Assembly: GCA_965279195.1 (NCBI GenBank) | Contig: CBDIHP010000034.1 | Location: 1-64,000, forward strand | DNA: 64,000 nucleotides | Reading direction: 5' to 3' | Origin: CBDIHP01 sp965279195 | GTDB lineage: Bacteria; Planctomycetota; Planctomycetia; Isosphaerales; Isosphaeraceae | Shown: positions 15,768 to 24,542 of the stretch, one piece after another | Numbering within the stretch: the first letter of the stretch is position 1 | How the letters are laid out: every line of letters begins with the position of its first letter | Position numbers and translations under genes: made by a program | The notes under the pieces: generated by a model | What the model was told of the DNA's origin: nothing | Database searches by the model: none | Seen by the model: the letters and a program-made list of their open reading frames with translations, nothing else

Positions 15768-16871
15768 CGCGGCGGGGGCGGGCGGCTCGGGGGGAGGACT
15801 GGACGTCGCGGCATTCTTCGCGCGCCGGCGCCGCGGCCTCCGCACTGGACCCGAAGTCGCGTCCAGAATCTCGTCTCCTCGATCCCGATTCAACAAGTAA
15901 ATAGGTCTTATGACTATGACGACCGTGTACACAAAGAGACCCAACTCCACAGCGAGCATTAGAGATAATACGACTGCCTCGACCAGATTCCTTGGCAGGC
16001 CTGGCGAAAACCCAAGTGACAGAAGCACCATTGAAAGAATCATGAGCCCCAGGAAAGCAGTAGTGACGCGGGGAAATACCCGGCGGAATCGTTCTACCGC
16101 GATAGCCTCCGCGGACGCGACGGAGATGTCCTGCCGGAATCGGACTCCGCCGGCCGGGTTATGGTCCAGGAGCTTGGCTGCGATATCCCGCCCGCCGCTC
16201 GCGACGAACCGGAGATGGATCGACCGGCCCACGTCGAGATGCCCGATGCGATAGCGAACGCTGTTGTCCGGGTCGCCTTCCAGCAAAGGCACTTGTTCGA
16301 CCGAATAATCGGGTTCCGGCTCTGGATCGAAGAAGGTGTCCAGGAGGACGGCATCGTCCGGGAAGGTCAGGCGGATCTCCTGGTCAGTGATCAGCTGATT
16401 GCCGGTGTTCTTGAAGTCCGCCGTGATGAAGCTGAGGGACCGGACCCGCTTGCCGCCGTACTGGATCACGATCTTGGCGCGGATGGCGGAATTCACCCGG
16501 ATCGGCGTGCTGTTCTCGCTGCGAATCTTGAAGGAGATCTCCTTGCGAGGCTCGCGCATGGCCTTCCAGCGTTCCACCCGCATCGTGGCGAAATAGCTCA
16601 AGAGGGCTCCGATGGCCGCCCCTACGAGGATCTTGAGCCAGTCCGCCGCGGTGGAGTTCGCCGGTGCGGCCGGCTCCGCCGGTTTCCCGGGCGTCTCGTC
16701 GAAGATCTGGAACGAGGATGCGGGTAGTTTGCCCTGACCTGAAAGCGCCGGGACGGCCTTCTTTTCGACTGCGGCGGGGACATCAGCGGAGGAAGGGATT
16801 GCAAGCGACGACGACGGGACGATCACGGTCCCCAGAATCCCCGCAACCAGAAGCGACAGCAGCACACGCAT
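15636..16871 (-). CDS. Exported membrane protein of unknown function
   Basis: A 411-residue protein. The ATG at 16871 (MRVLLSLLVAGILGTVIVPS) is preferred over the ATG at 16883 because GAGGTG lies just upstream of it. A signal peptide is followed by a membrane span (WLKILVGAAIGALLSYFATM), a soluble middle domain of about 150 residues with a beta-rich look (KEISFKIRSENSTPIRVNSA and RLTFPDDAVLLDTFFDPEPE), two closely spaced membrane spans (VTTAFLGLMILSMVLLSLGF and AVVLSLMLAVELGLFVYTVV) and a proline-rich tail. The GC content of the middle is lower than that of its neighbours. No known family was recognised. Confidence 0.75.
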   Translation of the reverse strand: MRVLLSLLVAGILGTVIVPSSSLAIPSSADVPAAVEKKAVPALSGQGKLPASSFQIFDETPGKPAEPAAPANSTAADWLKILVGAAIGALLSYFATMRVERWKAMREPRKEISFKIRSENSTPIRVNSAIRAKIVIQYGGKRVRSLSFITADFKNTGNQLITDQEIRLTFPDDAVLLDTFFDPEPEPDYSVEQVPLLEGDPDNSVRYRIGHLDVGRSIHLRFVASGGRDIAAKLLDHNPAGGVRFRQDISVASAEAIAVERFRRVFPRVTTAFLGLMILSMVLLSLGFSPGLPRNLVEAVVLSLMLAVELGLFVYTVVIVIRPIYLLNRDRGDEILDATSGPVRRPRRRRAKNAATSSPPPEPPAPAALMHQRVESPGQQSPPDPGPLELGLGLGPQPGQAPQDPPERGPG

Positions 16872-17055
16872 CGGGCACCTCATCGGGATCGCTTATCCGG
16901 GCGTCATCGCGCGACCCCGGAGCCTATAACGCCGGACGCCCGCCCGCAACGCCCCGCCGCCCTCCTACTAGCGACCTCCCCCGCCCGGCTAATTTCGACC
17001 TCCGCGGGCCTCGATGACGAGGCCCGGAACCCCGGCCGTCACGGAGGACGCCCCC

Positions 17056-17160
17056 ATGCCCACGAGGGCACCGTACAAGTTCGGCGACATCACCCGCTGG
17101 CTGGTTGCCTGGTACCGGGACCAACCCAACTCGATCGTGTGCCAGTTCGACTGGCTCTAG
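17056..17160 (+). CDS. Tiny ORF, possible gene remnant
   Basis: A 34-codon frame (MPTRAPYKFGDITRWLVAWY and on to a TAG) with GGAGG about 8 nt upstream of its ATG. The good ribosome site suggests it was, or is, translated. It stands just before a decayed copy of the TPR gene 3' end and may be part of the same degraded region. No similarity recognised. Confidence 0.35.
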   Translation: MPTRAPYKFGDITRWLVAWYRDQPNSIVCQFDWL

Positions 17161-17268
17161 TTCTTCCATCCTGGACTCGATCCTTGTGGTGATGCACGAT
17201 GGTCAGGCCCAGGTCGCCGACCGCCTCGCCCGGATGTACATGGCCCGCGATGAGTACCGCTCCCCATC

Positions 17269-17346
17269 TACCTCCGCTGCCTCGCCGCCGAATCCCTCCG
17301 CGCCCACGGCCAGAAATTCGAGGCGAAGCCCGTCGAGATGCCCTGA
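17269..17346 (+). pseudogene. Duplicate remnant of the TPR-protein C-terminus
   Basis: Frame 1 reads YLRCLAAESLRAHGQKFEAK and PVEMP before TGA. This closely matches the true C-terminus of the interrupted TPR protein at 21548-21623 (YLRALAAESLRAHGLKFEAK, then AVEMP). No start codon or upstream frame supports it, so it is a fragment left by duplication or recombination, about 130 bp before the parent gene. Confidence 0.7.
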
Positions 17347-17476
17347 AGCCCCGTCGATCCCACGCGCGGCGGGCCGGGACGGTTTTTCCTGGGTCCGGCC
17401 CTGCCGCCCGGTTATGCTCGCCTGATCGCATCTCCGATATGTGCCAATCGGCAGGATCAGGCGAAAGGCTCCCCCC

Positions 17477-20378
17477 ATGCTACGACGGACCTGGCAAGGC
17501 CCCGACTCGCGCGCGTTTCACGGTATCTCCGGCCCAAATCCACGTCGCAATGGACATGGTCGCCCCGCCGGCAAGGCCGCACTGCTCGCCCTGGTGGCGG
17601 TCGTGGCCTTCGGGCTCGCGGGGTTCCTGTTTTATCGGGCGTACCAGGCCGACCCGACGATTTTCAGCACCAACCTCCAGAAGCAGTTCAACGAGAACGC
17701 CCCGTTCGACAACGGCGGCCCGCTGACCGACGAGCAGATCCGCGCGCAGGTGCAGGCGCAGGTGGCCGGCAAGGGGACGAACCTCAACCCGCCGGTGCTC
17801 GACCCCAGCGTCGCCTCGGGCGATGCTCTGGTGATCAAGACGCCCGTCGCCTTCCGCAAGGGGCCGGGGGGCAAGCCGATGGTCGTCCTCGGCGCCCCGG
17901 CCGGCCCGAACGCCCCGAGCTTCAACCGCACCACCCAGCTCGGCCTGCTCGCCCGCGAGATCGTCCGCCAGGCGTTCGCGATGGCCGCGATCGAGGGCCT
18001 CGGCCTCACCGTCCGCGACGACAGCCTGGGCGACCCCGAGGCGAAGGACGCATCGACCTCCGCCGCCGCGACCTTCTCCACCCTCTTCCCCACCGAGAAG
18101 CCCGGCAAACTGTCGCTGAAGACCAAGCAGGGGTCGTCCCTGTTCGCCCGCGACCTCGCCGCGCTCGGGTTCGAGGGGCAGGGCTATCAGGACCTGGTCG
18201 TCCAGGCCGAGTCCCTCGCCGACAAGGAGTTCCCCGAGCTGATCCATGCGCTCGGGCCCGAGGGCAAGCCCGTCGCCTGGTCGGCCGACGCGAAGGTCCC
18301 CGCCGAGGCCGAGGACGCCCTCACGAAGGTCGACGACGTCTCCCAGTTCGCGGCCATCCGCGCCATCCACGAGGCCATCCGCAAGGACGGCGAATCCCCA
18401 GCGCGACTTGGGGCCCTGTCGCGTGCGTATGCGATCCAGGGGATCCTCACCGAGCAACATTACAGCCCCGAGCACAAGGTCCTGAAGGCCCGGGCCCTCC
18501 TGTACGCCCAGCGGATGGCCCGCAAGGCGCCCGGGTCGTCGCTGGCCTTGCGGCACCGGGCGTTCGCCGAGGCCCTCGCCGGGATGCACCGCGAGGCGTC
18601 GGCCGACCTCGCCGCCGGGTCGAAGCTCGCCGGCGCGAACGAGCCCGCGCCGACCTGGCTGCCGATCCTCGAAGGCTACCTGACGCTCAACCCGAAGTTG
18701 ATGCAGCCGGTCGCGCCGGGGGATCCCGACACCGCGCTGGCGGCCCTGCTGCGGTTGCACTCGGTCGAGTTCCCGTCGAACCACCCGAGGGTGTCGGACG
18801 CCGCGAAGCAACTGCTCGGCGTCGAGCCTGGCTGCTCGCTGGCCTATCACATGCTGAACAAGACCAACCTCATCCAGGCGCTCCACTTCAGCACGGCCGC
18901 CGGCATCGTGGGATCGGATCGGGTGGGGCTGAACCGGGTCCGGAAGATCCCCGGGTTCCCCGCGCCCCTGGCCGAGGCGATCAAGAATTCCCGGTCGATC
19001 GACAAGGCCGCCGAGGCCCTCCGCGACCCGGAACTGGCCGCCGGCGACACCGGCGAGCCCTCCGCCGCGGCCATCGCGCGGAGCATCGCCGATGCGAGGT
19101 TGGTCCAGGTCGCCGACCGCATCCGGTTCCTCGCGTTCCAGCTCTCGGCGCCCTATCAGGACGAGTTCGCCCGGCTCCAGCCGCTGATCGCCGGGCACCG
19201 ATATGAACGCGCGTTCGCCCTGTTCACCGGCAAGCCGGGGGCGGCCGAGGAGGTCCGGGCGTTCACCGAGGGGTTCCCGCACGACAACTTCGACCTCTCG
19301 TATTTCTCGCTGCTTGGCATGGCCACGCGAGGCGACCCGATCCTGAAGACGCCGACGGTCCAGCTCGGCGAGGCCCACCTCGACCCGATCTACCACGACG
19401 TCGGCGTGCTGCTCGACGACCTCGGCTCGGTCGGCTGGGGCCTGAGCGCGATGACCCTCTATCGCATCAACCCGTCCTCGCCCTACGCCACGGCCAAGAT
19501 GATCGAGCAGCAGGCCCCCGGGATGGAGGAGAAGGTCCCCTCGTTCCTCTCCGAGCCCGGGACCGACCCGATGGTCCTGAACGCGATCGCCAATCGCGCG
19601 AGGCAGGCGAAAGACTATCCCCGAGCCGTCGCCGCGCTGGAGCGCATCGGCAAGGAGAGCCCGTCGGTCCGCAACTGCCTGGAGCTGGGCGACACGTATG
19701 AAAAGATGAACCGGCCCGCCGAGGCCGAGAAGGCGTATGAGGCCGGCCTCGCCCTCCCCGACGAGGGGCTCGCCCACGCCCAGATGGCGGTCAAGATCGC
19801 CAACTCGATGATGGCCCGCGACCAGTTCAAGAAGGCCCGGCCCTTCGCCGAACGCGCGGCCCAGTCGTACGCGGCGTGGGCCATGATCTGCGCCATCGAG
19901 TGCTACGAGGGGCTGGGGCTCTGGGACGACGCGATCGAGTGGATCGAGCGCCATCGCGACCGCTACGGCAGCGACCCGTTCGCCTACCTCCGCTTCTGCC
20001 TCCGCACCGGCCACGGCGACCGCGACAAGGCCATCGCCGAGGCGAAAGCCCTGCTGCCGCAGATCCCCGACAACTTCGAGGCCCTGATCCTCCGCGCCGA
20101 GGTCGCCGCCCTCACCGGCGACGCGGCGAAGGCCGTCGCGCTCTACAAGTCCGGCCTGCGGAACCTGCCCGACACCGCGTTCGCCGACCTCGCCGACATC
20201 GCGCTCTCGGACCAGGTGGGCGAGAAGGCCGAGCGAGATCAGGCGATCCAGCGCGTGCGGGCGCCCGAGATGAAGAGCCGGGGCGCGAAGATCCTCGGGC
20301 TGGTGTCCGACGGCCTCAAGGGGGCCGACCCGATCGCGCTCGACCTCGCCGCGATCGACGGCACGCTCAAGGAGATGT
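17477..20378 (+). pseudogene. Large TPR-type membrane-anchored protein, 5' part, interrupted by IS1595-family element
   Basis: The gene starts at ATG 17477 (MLRRTWQG); a GTG at 17441 is in frame. One transmembrane segment (ALLALVAVVAFGLAGFLFYR) near residue 45 anchors the protein, followed by about 950 residues of helical TPR-like repeats such as AVAALERIGKESPSVRNCLE and AEAEKAYEAGLALPDEGLAH. The reading frame runs to GTLKEM and then enters the insertion sequence. Joining 20378 directly to 21427 restores one frame of about 1,032 residues ending in KAVEMP, so the gene was intact before insertion. As it stands the product would lose about 65 C-terminal residues and gain foreign ones. Function unknown; TPR proteins act as scaffolds. 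Confidence 0.88.
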
Positions 20379-21418
20379 GGCTCATGTTCCACCGGCGGTG
20401 GAGACCTATTTCGGCAGGCTGTTCGGTGTGGTGTGATCGGGGTGTGACCCGATCGACCCGAGGCGGAGGCCGGCGATGGACTTCCCGATCCAGCAATACA
20501 TGGACGAGCAGGCCTGCTACGACAAGCTCGTCGAGATCCTCCACCCCGAAGGCCTCGCATGCCCGCGATGTGGCGGCCGCGAGTACGGCGTGCACCGCAG
20601 GCACCGGGCCCCGGCGCTGGACTATCGCTGCCGCGGCTGCCGCCGCGTCTTCAACGCTTACACCGGCACCGCACTCCAGAAGACCCAGCGGCCCGCATCG
20701 CACCTGCTGCTGATCCTCCGCGGCATCGCCCAGGGCGTCCCCACCGCGAAGCTGGCCCGCGAGCTGGGCTGCGACCGGGTCAAGCTCCTGGAGCTGCGGC
20801 ATCGGATCCAGCAGAAGGCGCTGGATGGCCAGGAGACCGAGCCCCTCGACGACGCCGTGTGCGAGGCCGACGAGACCTTCGTCAACGCGGGGGAAAAAAG
20901 GCATCCCGCACGACTCGCCCGATGACCCGCCGCGGCGCCGCGCGAACAAGCGTCGCGGCCACGGCACCTTCGCCAACGACCGCCCGCCGGTCGCCGGCAC
21001 CTTCGGCCGCTCCTCCGGCGCGATCCGGCTGCACGTCCTGCCGACCACCGACCAGCGGACCTTGAATGGCATGGTCCAGGCGACGACGAGCCCCGGTGCG
21101 AGGCTGAACACCGACGAGTGGTCGGGCTACGACCGCGTCCCCGACCTGGGCCGGTCGCGTGTGACGGTGAACCACGCGATCAAGGAGTGGGCCCGCGACG
21201 ACGACGGGGACGGGATCCGCGAGGTGCACGTCAACTCGATGGAGGGGACCTGGGCGGCGCTGCGGACGTTCCTGCGGCCGTTCCGGGGCGTGAGCAAGTG
21301 GCACCTGGCCGGCTACGTGGCGATCTTCGAGTGGGCCCACAACCTCAAGTCGGTGACCGACGACTTCCTGGCCATCCTCCTCGGGAGTCAGCCGGCCACC
21401 GATGGTGGAACATGAGCC
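20379..21418 (+). mobile_element. IS1595-family insertion sequence (1,040 bp) with 8-bp target duplication
   Basis: The element has terminal inverted repeats: GGCTCATGTTCCACC at the left end, with the exact inverse at the right end, and weaker similarity for several further bases (GGTGG). It is flanked by a perfect 8-bp direct repeat GGAGATGT at 20371-20378 and 21419-21426. Eight-base duplications are typical of IS1595-family elements. It carries a single transposase gene and sits in a TPR gene whose frame is restored by precise removal of the element and one repeat copy. The perfect repeats imply a fairly recent insertion. Confidence 0.95.
20476..21415 (+). CDS. IS1595-family transposase (ISXO2-like), frameshifted
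   Basis: The ATG at 20476 has GGAGG about 7 nt upstream. An N-terminal zinc ribbon (CPRCGG ... YRCRGCRRVF) and helix-turn-helix (VPTAKLARELGCDRVKLLEL) precede the catalytic ISXO2-like domain: acidic residues in EADETFVN, then NTDEWSGYDRVPDLG and a C-terminal SMEGTWAALRTFLRPFRGVS. The frame breaks at GGGGGAAAAAAGG (20889-20901); the second half reads in the +1 frame from about 20895 to 21415. One base too many in the G or A run explains it. The needed shift is +1, so the A-run is not a classical -1 slippery site. Unless it is an assembly error, the element cannot move by itself. Confidence 0.9.
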
Positions 21419-21623
21419 GGAGATGTCCCCCAGCGGCCGCGCGGCCATGTCGTTCGTCGTCGGCCGGATCCTGATCCAGCACGGCCGCCAGCCCGAGGCG
21501 AAATCCTACCTCGAAGCCGCCGCCTCCAGCCGCCAGCTCCCCCCTTATCTCCGCGCCCTCGCCGCCGAATCCCTCCGCGCCCACGGGTTGAAATTCGAGG
21601 CGAAGGCCGTCGAGATGCCGTGA
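21419..21623 (+). pseudogene. TPR-type membrane-anchored protein, 3' part after the insertion
   Basis: The remaining 3' end of the gene interrupted at 20378 includes the second copy of the target repeat. After precise excision the protein would continue MSPSGRAAMSFVVGRILIQH, then one more TPR-like helix pair and the end KFEAKAVEMP. It has no ribosome site of its own. A decayed second copy of its last 25 codons lies at 17269-17346. Confidence 0.85.
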
Positions 21624-21630
21624 TCCCGTC

Positions 21631-21668
21631 GGGGGCGCCGCGACGCGAAGACTCGCCGCGGCGCCCCC
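21631..21668. terminator. Bidirectional terminator hairpin
   Basis: GGGGGCGCCGCG (21631-21642) pairs perfectly with CGCGGCGCCCCC (21657-21668) between the convergent TPR and rdgB genes, touching the rdgB stop codon. There is no T-tract on either side. Confidence 0.6.
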
Positions 21669-22321
21669 TACGAGCGCATCTCTCCCGTCGCGATCAGGCG
21701 GTCGATGCCGGGCCGGATGCGGGCGAAGGCCCGGGCGCGGTGGCTGAGCTGGTGCTTCACGAGCGCGCTCAGCTCGCCGAAGGTGTGGTGATATTCGGGG
21801 ATGAGGAATAATGGATCATAGCCGAACCCGCCCGGCCCGAGCAGATCGCGGATGATCCGGCCCCGGCACGCGCCGGCGGCTTCGAGGCGGATCGCCCCGG
21901 AGGGATCCGCCAGAGCCAGGGTGCACACGAACGCCGCGCCCCGCTTCTCCTCGGGCACATCCTTGAGGGCGTCGAGCAGCTTGCGGTTGTTCGCCGCGTC
22001 GTCGCAGGGCTCGCCGGCGTAGCGGGCCGAGAACACGCCGGGGGCGCCGCCCAGGGCATCCACGGACAGGCCGGAGTCGTCCGCCAGGACCCAGATGCCC
22101 AGCATCCTCGCGACCTCCGACGCCTTCTTCCTGGCGTTGCCCGCGAAGGTGTCGGCATCCTCGACCACGTCGGGCACCTCGGGGAAGTCGTCTAGCGTCC
22201 GGGCGGAGAGCCGCGACAGCCTCGGGTTGGTGTCCCACGGCGGCGCGAGGAGCTGGAGCATCTCCTTGCCCTTCTTGCGGTTCCTCGTGCCCAGGACGAT
22301 CGAGATGGCGTCGGCTGGCAT
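21668..22321 (-). CDS. rdgB: XTP/dITP diphosphatase (RdgB/HAM1 family)
   Basis: A 217-residue house-cleaning pyrophosphatase that hydrolyses non-canonical purine triphosphates (XTP, dITP, ITP) to monophosphates. Family motifs in order are IVLGTRNRKKGKEMLQLL, EDADTFAGNARKKASEVARM, VLADDSGLSVDALGGAPGVF with SARYAG, GRIIRDLLGPGGFGYDPLFL, and FGELSALVKHQLSHRARAFA. SHRA and GYDPLF are the substrate-binding signatures. The ATG at 22321 has GAGGTG 4 nt upstream, so the longer frame upstream is not used. It is slightly longer than the E. coli protein (197 residues). Confidence 0.95.
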   Translation of the reverse strand: MPADAISIVLGTRNRKKGKEMLQLLAPPWDTNPRLSRLSARTLDDFPEVPDVVEDADTFAGNARKKASEVARMLGIWVLADDSGLSVDALGGAPGVFSARYAGEPCDDAANNRKLLDALKDVPEEKRGAAFVCTLALADPSGAIRLEAAGACRGRIIRDLLGPGGFGYDPLFLIPEYHHTFGELSALVKHQLSHRARAFARIRPGIDRLIATGEMRS

Positions 22322-22612
22322 GTTCACCTCTGCGGGGATCCACCTGCGGGCCGTCCGGCCCTCGGGGACCAGTCTAAGCCGCGGGCCCCGGCCTGAACAG
22401 GGCCGCTCGCGCACCGACGTTCCCGCGTCGTGCATGCGACTTGCGCATCGGGCATCGAAATCCCTCAAAATCGCGGTGGAATGACGATTGGCACTGGCCG
22501 TGCTTCGTCCCTGACATCGTGGCGACCGCGAGGCGACCCACGCAAGGGCTCGTCGCCGAGGTCTCCGATGGTCATGTTTTCCCGCAACGACCCGAACGAA
22601 GGGAGACGCACG

Positions 22613-22840
22613 ATGTCGCACTCCAGCACCAGCATCAAGAACGACCTGAAGGACGCCGGCGAGGAGGTCAAGGACGCCGCGCAGAAGACCGGCGAGAACA
22701 TCAAGGACGGTGCCGTCCACGCCGGCGAGAAGGCCCGCGAGTTCGGCGAGGACGTCAAGGAAGGTGCGAAGGACCTCGCCCACAAGGCCGGCGAGAAACT
22801 CAAGGAAACCGGCGAGAAGATCAAGGATGCCACGCACTGA
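22613..22840 (+). CDS. Small LEA-like / CsbD-like amphipathic helical protein
   Basis: A 75-residue protein rich in Lys, Glu, Ala, Asp and Gly with 11-mer-like periodicity: EEVKDAAQKTGENIKDGAVH, EKAREFGEDVKEGAKDLAHK and AGEKLKETGEKIKDATH. This composition resembles group 3 LEA and apolipoprotein-like stress proteins, which form amphipathic helices on drying or at membranes. Assignment is by composition only. The ATG at 22613 is preceded by GGGAGA, and a good intrinsic terminator follows 38 bp after the stop, which supports a separately transcribed gene. Confidence 0.82.
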   Translation: MSHSSTSIKNDLKDAGEEVKDAAQKTGENIKDGAVHAGEKAREFGEDVKEGAKDLAHKAGEKLKETGEKIKDATH

Positions 22841-22877
22841 GCGAGGCGTCCGGTCCCGATGGTTGTAGCGATCGAAG

Positions 22878-22907
22878 CGGCCTGCCCTCGTCGGCGGGCC
22901 GTTTTTT
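22878..22907 (+). terminator. Intrinsic terminator
   Basis: CGGCCTGCC and GGCGGGCCG form a 9-bp stem (one G-U pair) with a 6-nt loop, followed at once by TTTTTT. This is the clearest factor-independent terminator in the window, 38 bp after the LEA-like gene. Confidence 0.9.
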
Positions 22908-22986
22908 ATTGGGGATGCGACTGATGAGATGCCGAATGTGAGGAGGAAGACGTCGAAATCTTCCTTCTCCCCGGAGTCCGGCACCC

Positions 22987-23499
22987 GTGCGTCGCATCAT
23001 CACCCATCTGAGCTTCCTGGCGATCGGCCTGCTGGCCGCGCCCTCCGTCTCATCCGCCCAGGCGATCGGCCCCGAGACCCTGCGGTCGCTGCCGCCGGAG
23101 TCGCTCCAGGCTTTGTATCAAGGCGCGAGCGTCCCCGCCGGGTTGCCCGCGGGCGGGTTCAAGGGGATCCCTCTGGTGGCGACGGGCACGACGTTCGGCC
23201 CGTCGATGTCGCGGGCCGCCCGCGCGGTGTGGCAGGGAAAGGTCGTCCGCCCCGACGGCGGCACGGCCGTCAACCGGTTCTTCGGCCTGCCGCTCATCGA
23301 AGGCCGCCTCTACCAGGGCACGAGCTGGCTCGACGGCCAGCCCGCGCTGATCCTCGACTACCAGGGGACTTCACGCGCCTGGGACCGCTACCGCGACGAG
23401 ATCCGCCAGATCGGCCCCGACCTCTACCTCGGCACCATGTACGCCCGCGAGCGAGACGGCACCGTCTCCCCCGTGCGCTGGTTCGCCTTCCAGAAGTGA
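22987..23499 (+). CDS. Secreted protein of unknown function
   Basis: A 170-residue protein from GTG 22987 with a signal peptide (RRIITHLSFLAIGLLAAPSV, cleavage likely after SSAQA). The mature part is beta-rich: VWQGKVVRPDGGTAVNRFFG, LIEGRLYQGTSWLDGQPALI, then DRYRDEIRQIGPDLYLGTMY and a C-terminal VRWFAFQK. The pattern GxW/Y-x-G with an ending on aromatic strands recalls lipocalin-like barrels that carry a phrase like 'LYLGxMY', but no family can be named with confidence. It lies alone downstream of a terminator. Confidence 0.75.
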   Translation: MRRIITHLSFLAIGLLAAPSVSSAQAIGPETLRSLPPESLQALYQGASVPAGLPAGGFKGIPLVATGTTFGPSMSRAARAVWQGKVVRPDGGTAVNRFFGLPLIEGRLYQGTSWLDGQPALILDYQGTSRAWDRYRDEIRQIGPDLYLGTMYARERDGTVSPVRWFAFQK

Positions 23500-23581
23500 G
23501 AATAGCTGAGCTGGTTTTTCGTGGGTGCCTGGGGTATCGCGGACGATACCCCGGCGTGACAACGCGCCGGGCGCGAAGTAA

Positions 23582-23764
23582 GCGCTGGGCGCGGGTCTCC
23601 CGACCCCGCCCTTGCCCTGAGACGCCGTACCACAGGAGCGGGTCTCCCGACCCAAGAATCAAACGCCCCGACGCGCGGAGGCTTTCCGAACGCGTCTGGA
23701 GACCCGATTCCGTGGGGCCGCGCGGCAGATGTTGGGGCGGGGTCGGGAGACCCGCGCCCAGCGC
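23582..23764. repeat. Intergenic inverted repeat, family A, copy 4
   Basis: 183 bp with outer arms GCGCTGGGCGCGGGTCTCC and GGGAGACCCGCGCCCAGCGC. The two halves carry the two alternative interior versions, CTTGCCCTGAGACGCCGTAC near the left arm and GCAGATGTTGGGGCGGGG near the right, as if the element were inverted relative to copies 2 and 3. It lies between the convergent secreted-protein and Gly-rich genes. Confidence 0.92.
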
Positions 23765-23807
23765 CTTGGCGGCTCGGGAGACACCCTCACCGCGCGGAGG
23801 GGCGAAC

Positions 23808-24272
23808 TCAGCGCCGGGTGCGTCCGCGAGTGGATCGGCTGGGGGCGACGGATCGGAAGCCGTTGCCCCTCCCGCCGTTGCCGTTGCCGATGCCGGCGTT
23901 GCCGCCGAGGAGCGAGGCGCGGTTCCAGCTGTCGGGCTCGCCGGTGAGCGACATGATCAGGAACCCGGTCTGGACCATGCCGACGGACGGCGGGGTGGTC
24001 AGCTGGCGCTGGCCGAGGCTGCCGCCGATCCCGCCGATGCCGCCGCCCCCTGCGCCTCCGCCGCCCATGCCCCCCATGCCTCCGCCCATCCCGCCGCCGC
24101 CGAAGCCTCCGACCCCGCCCCCTCCGACCCCGCCGTTGCCTCCGCCGAACTGGCCTCCGCCGAATCCGGCATTGCCGCCGCCGAACCCTCCGAACTGCTG
24201 CGCACCGGCCTGGGACGACAGGCCCAGGGCCACCGCGAACGAACCGACCAGGATCCGAATCCGAAGGCGCAT
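23808..24272 (-). CDS. Secreted glycine-rich protein
   Basis: A 154-residue protein with a signal peptide (MRLRIRILVGSFAVALGLSS, then QAGAQ) and a mature part dominated by glycine: runs of GGFGGG, GGGNGGVGGGG, GMGGGMGGMGGGG and a short non-repetitive segment TPPSVGMVQTGFLIMSLTGE. The ATG at 24272 has GAGGATC just upstream. Glycine-rich exported proteins of this kind are common in planctomycetes; the role is unknown. Confidence 0.78.
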   Translation of the reverse strand: MRLRIRILVGSFAVALGLSSQAGAQQFGGFGGGNAGFGGGQFGGGNGGVGGGGVGGFGGGGMGGGMGGMGGGGAGGGGIGGIGGSLGQRQLTTPPSVGMVQTGFLIMSLTGEPDSWNRASLLGGNAGIGNGNGGRGNGFRSVAPSRSTRGRTRR

Positions 24273-24542
24273 GCGATCCTCCCCGCCGCCGATGCGATCG
24301 GAGGCGTCTACTCGTGTTGGCGTGATGATGTCAACGAACGACGTGCGGACCCCGTGCGCCGGGGATGGTCGAACCCACCCGCCCGCGCAGCCCTTCCAGA
24401 CGTCGATCACGCGGCCGTCCCGGCCGAAGTCGCACCCGGGGCCCTCGGCCCGGCATCCCGCCGGCCGACTCGCTCGCCATGCCCCGGGCGACCGGATTCT
24501 AGACGACGGGGGGATCGCCCGTATTCGATCGCCCGGTCGAAA

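Noticed and set aside
17480..20560. A 1,026-residue open frame antisense to the TPR gene
   Set aside because: Composition and lack of motifs show it is a GC-driven shadow; it also continues across the insertion-sequence boundary.
20889..20901. GGGGGAAAAAAGG in the transposase as a programmed -1 frameshift site
   Set aside because: The second half of the protein lies in the +1 frame, not the -1 frame, so the A-rich slippery heptamer would lead to the wrong frame. A one-base indel is simpler.
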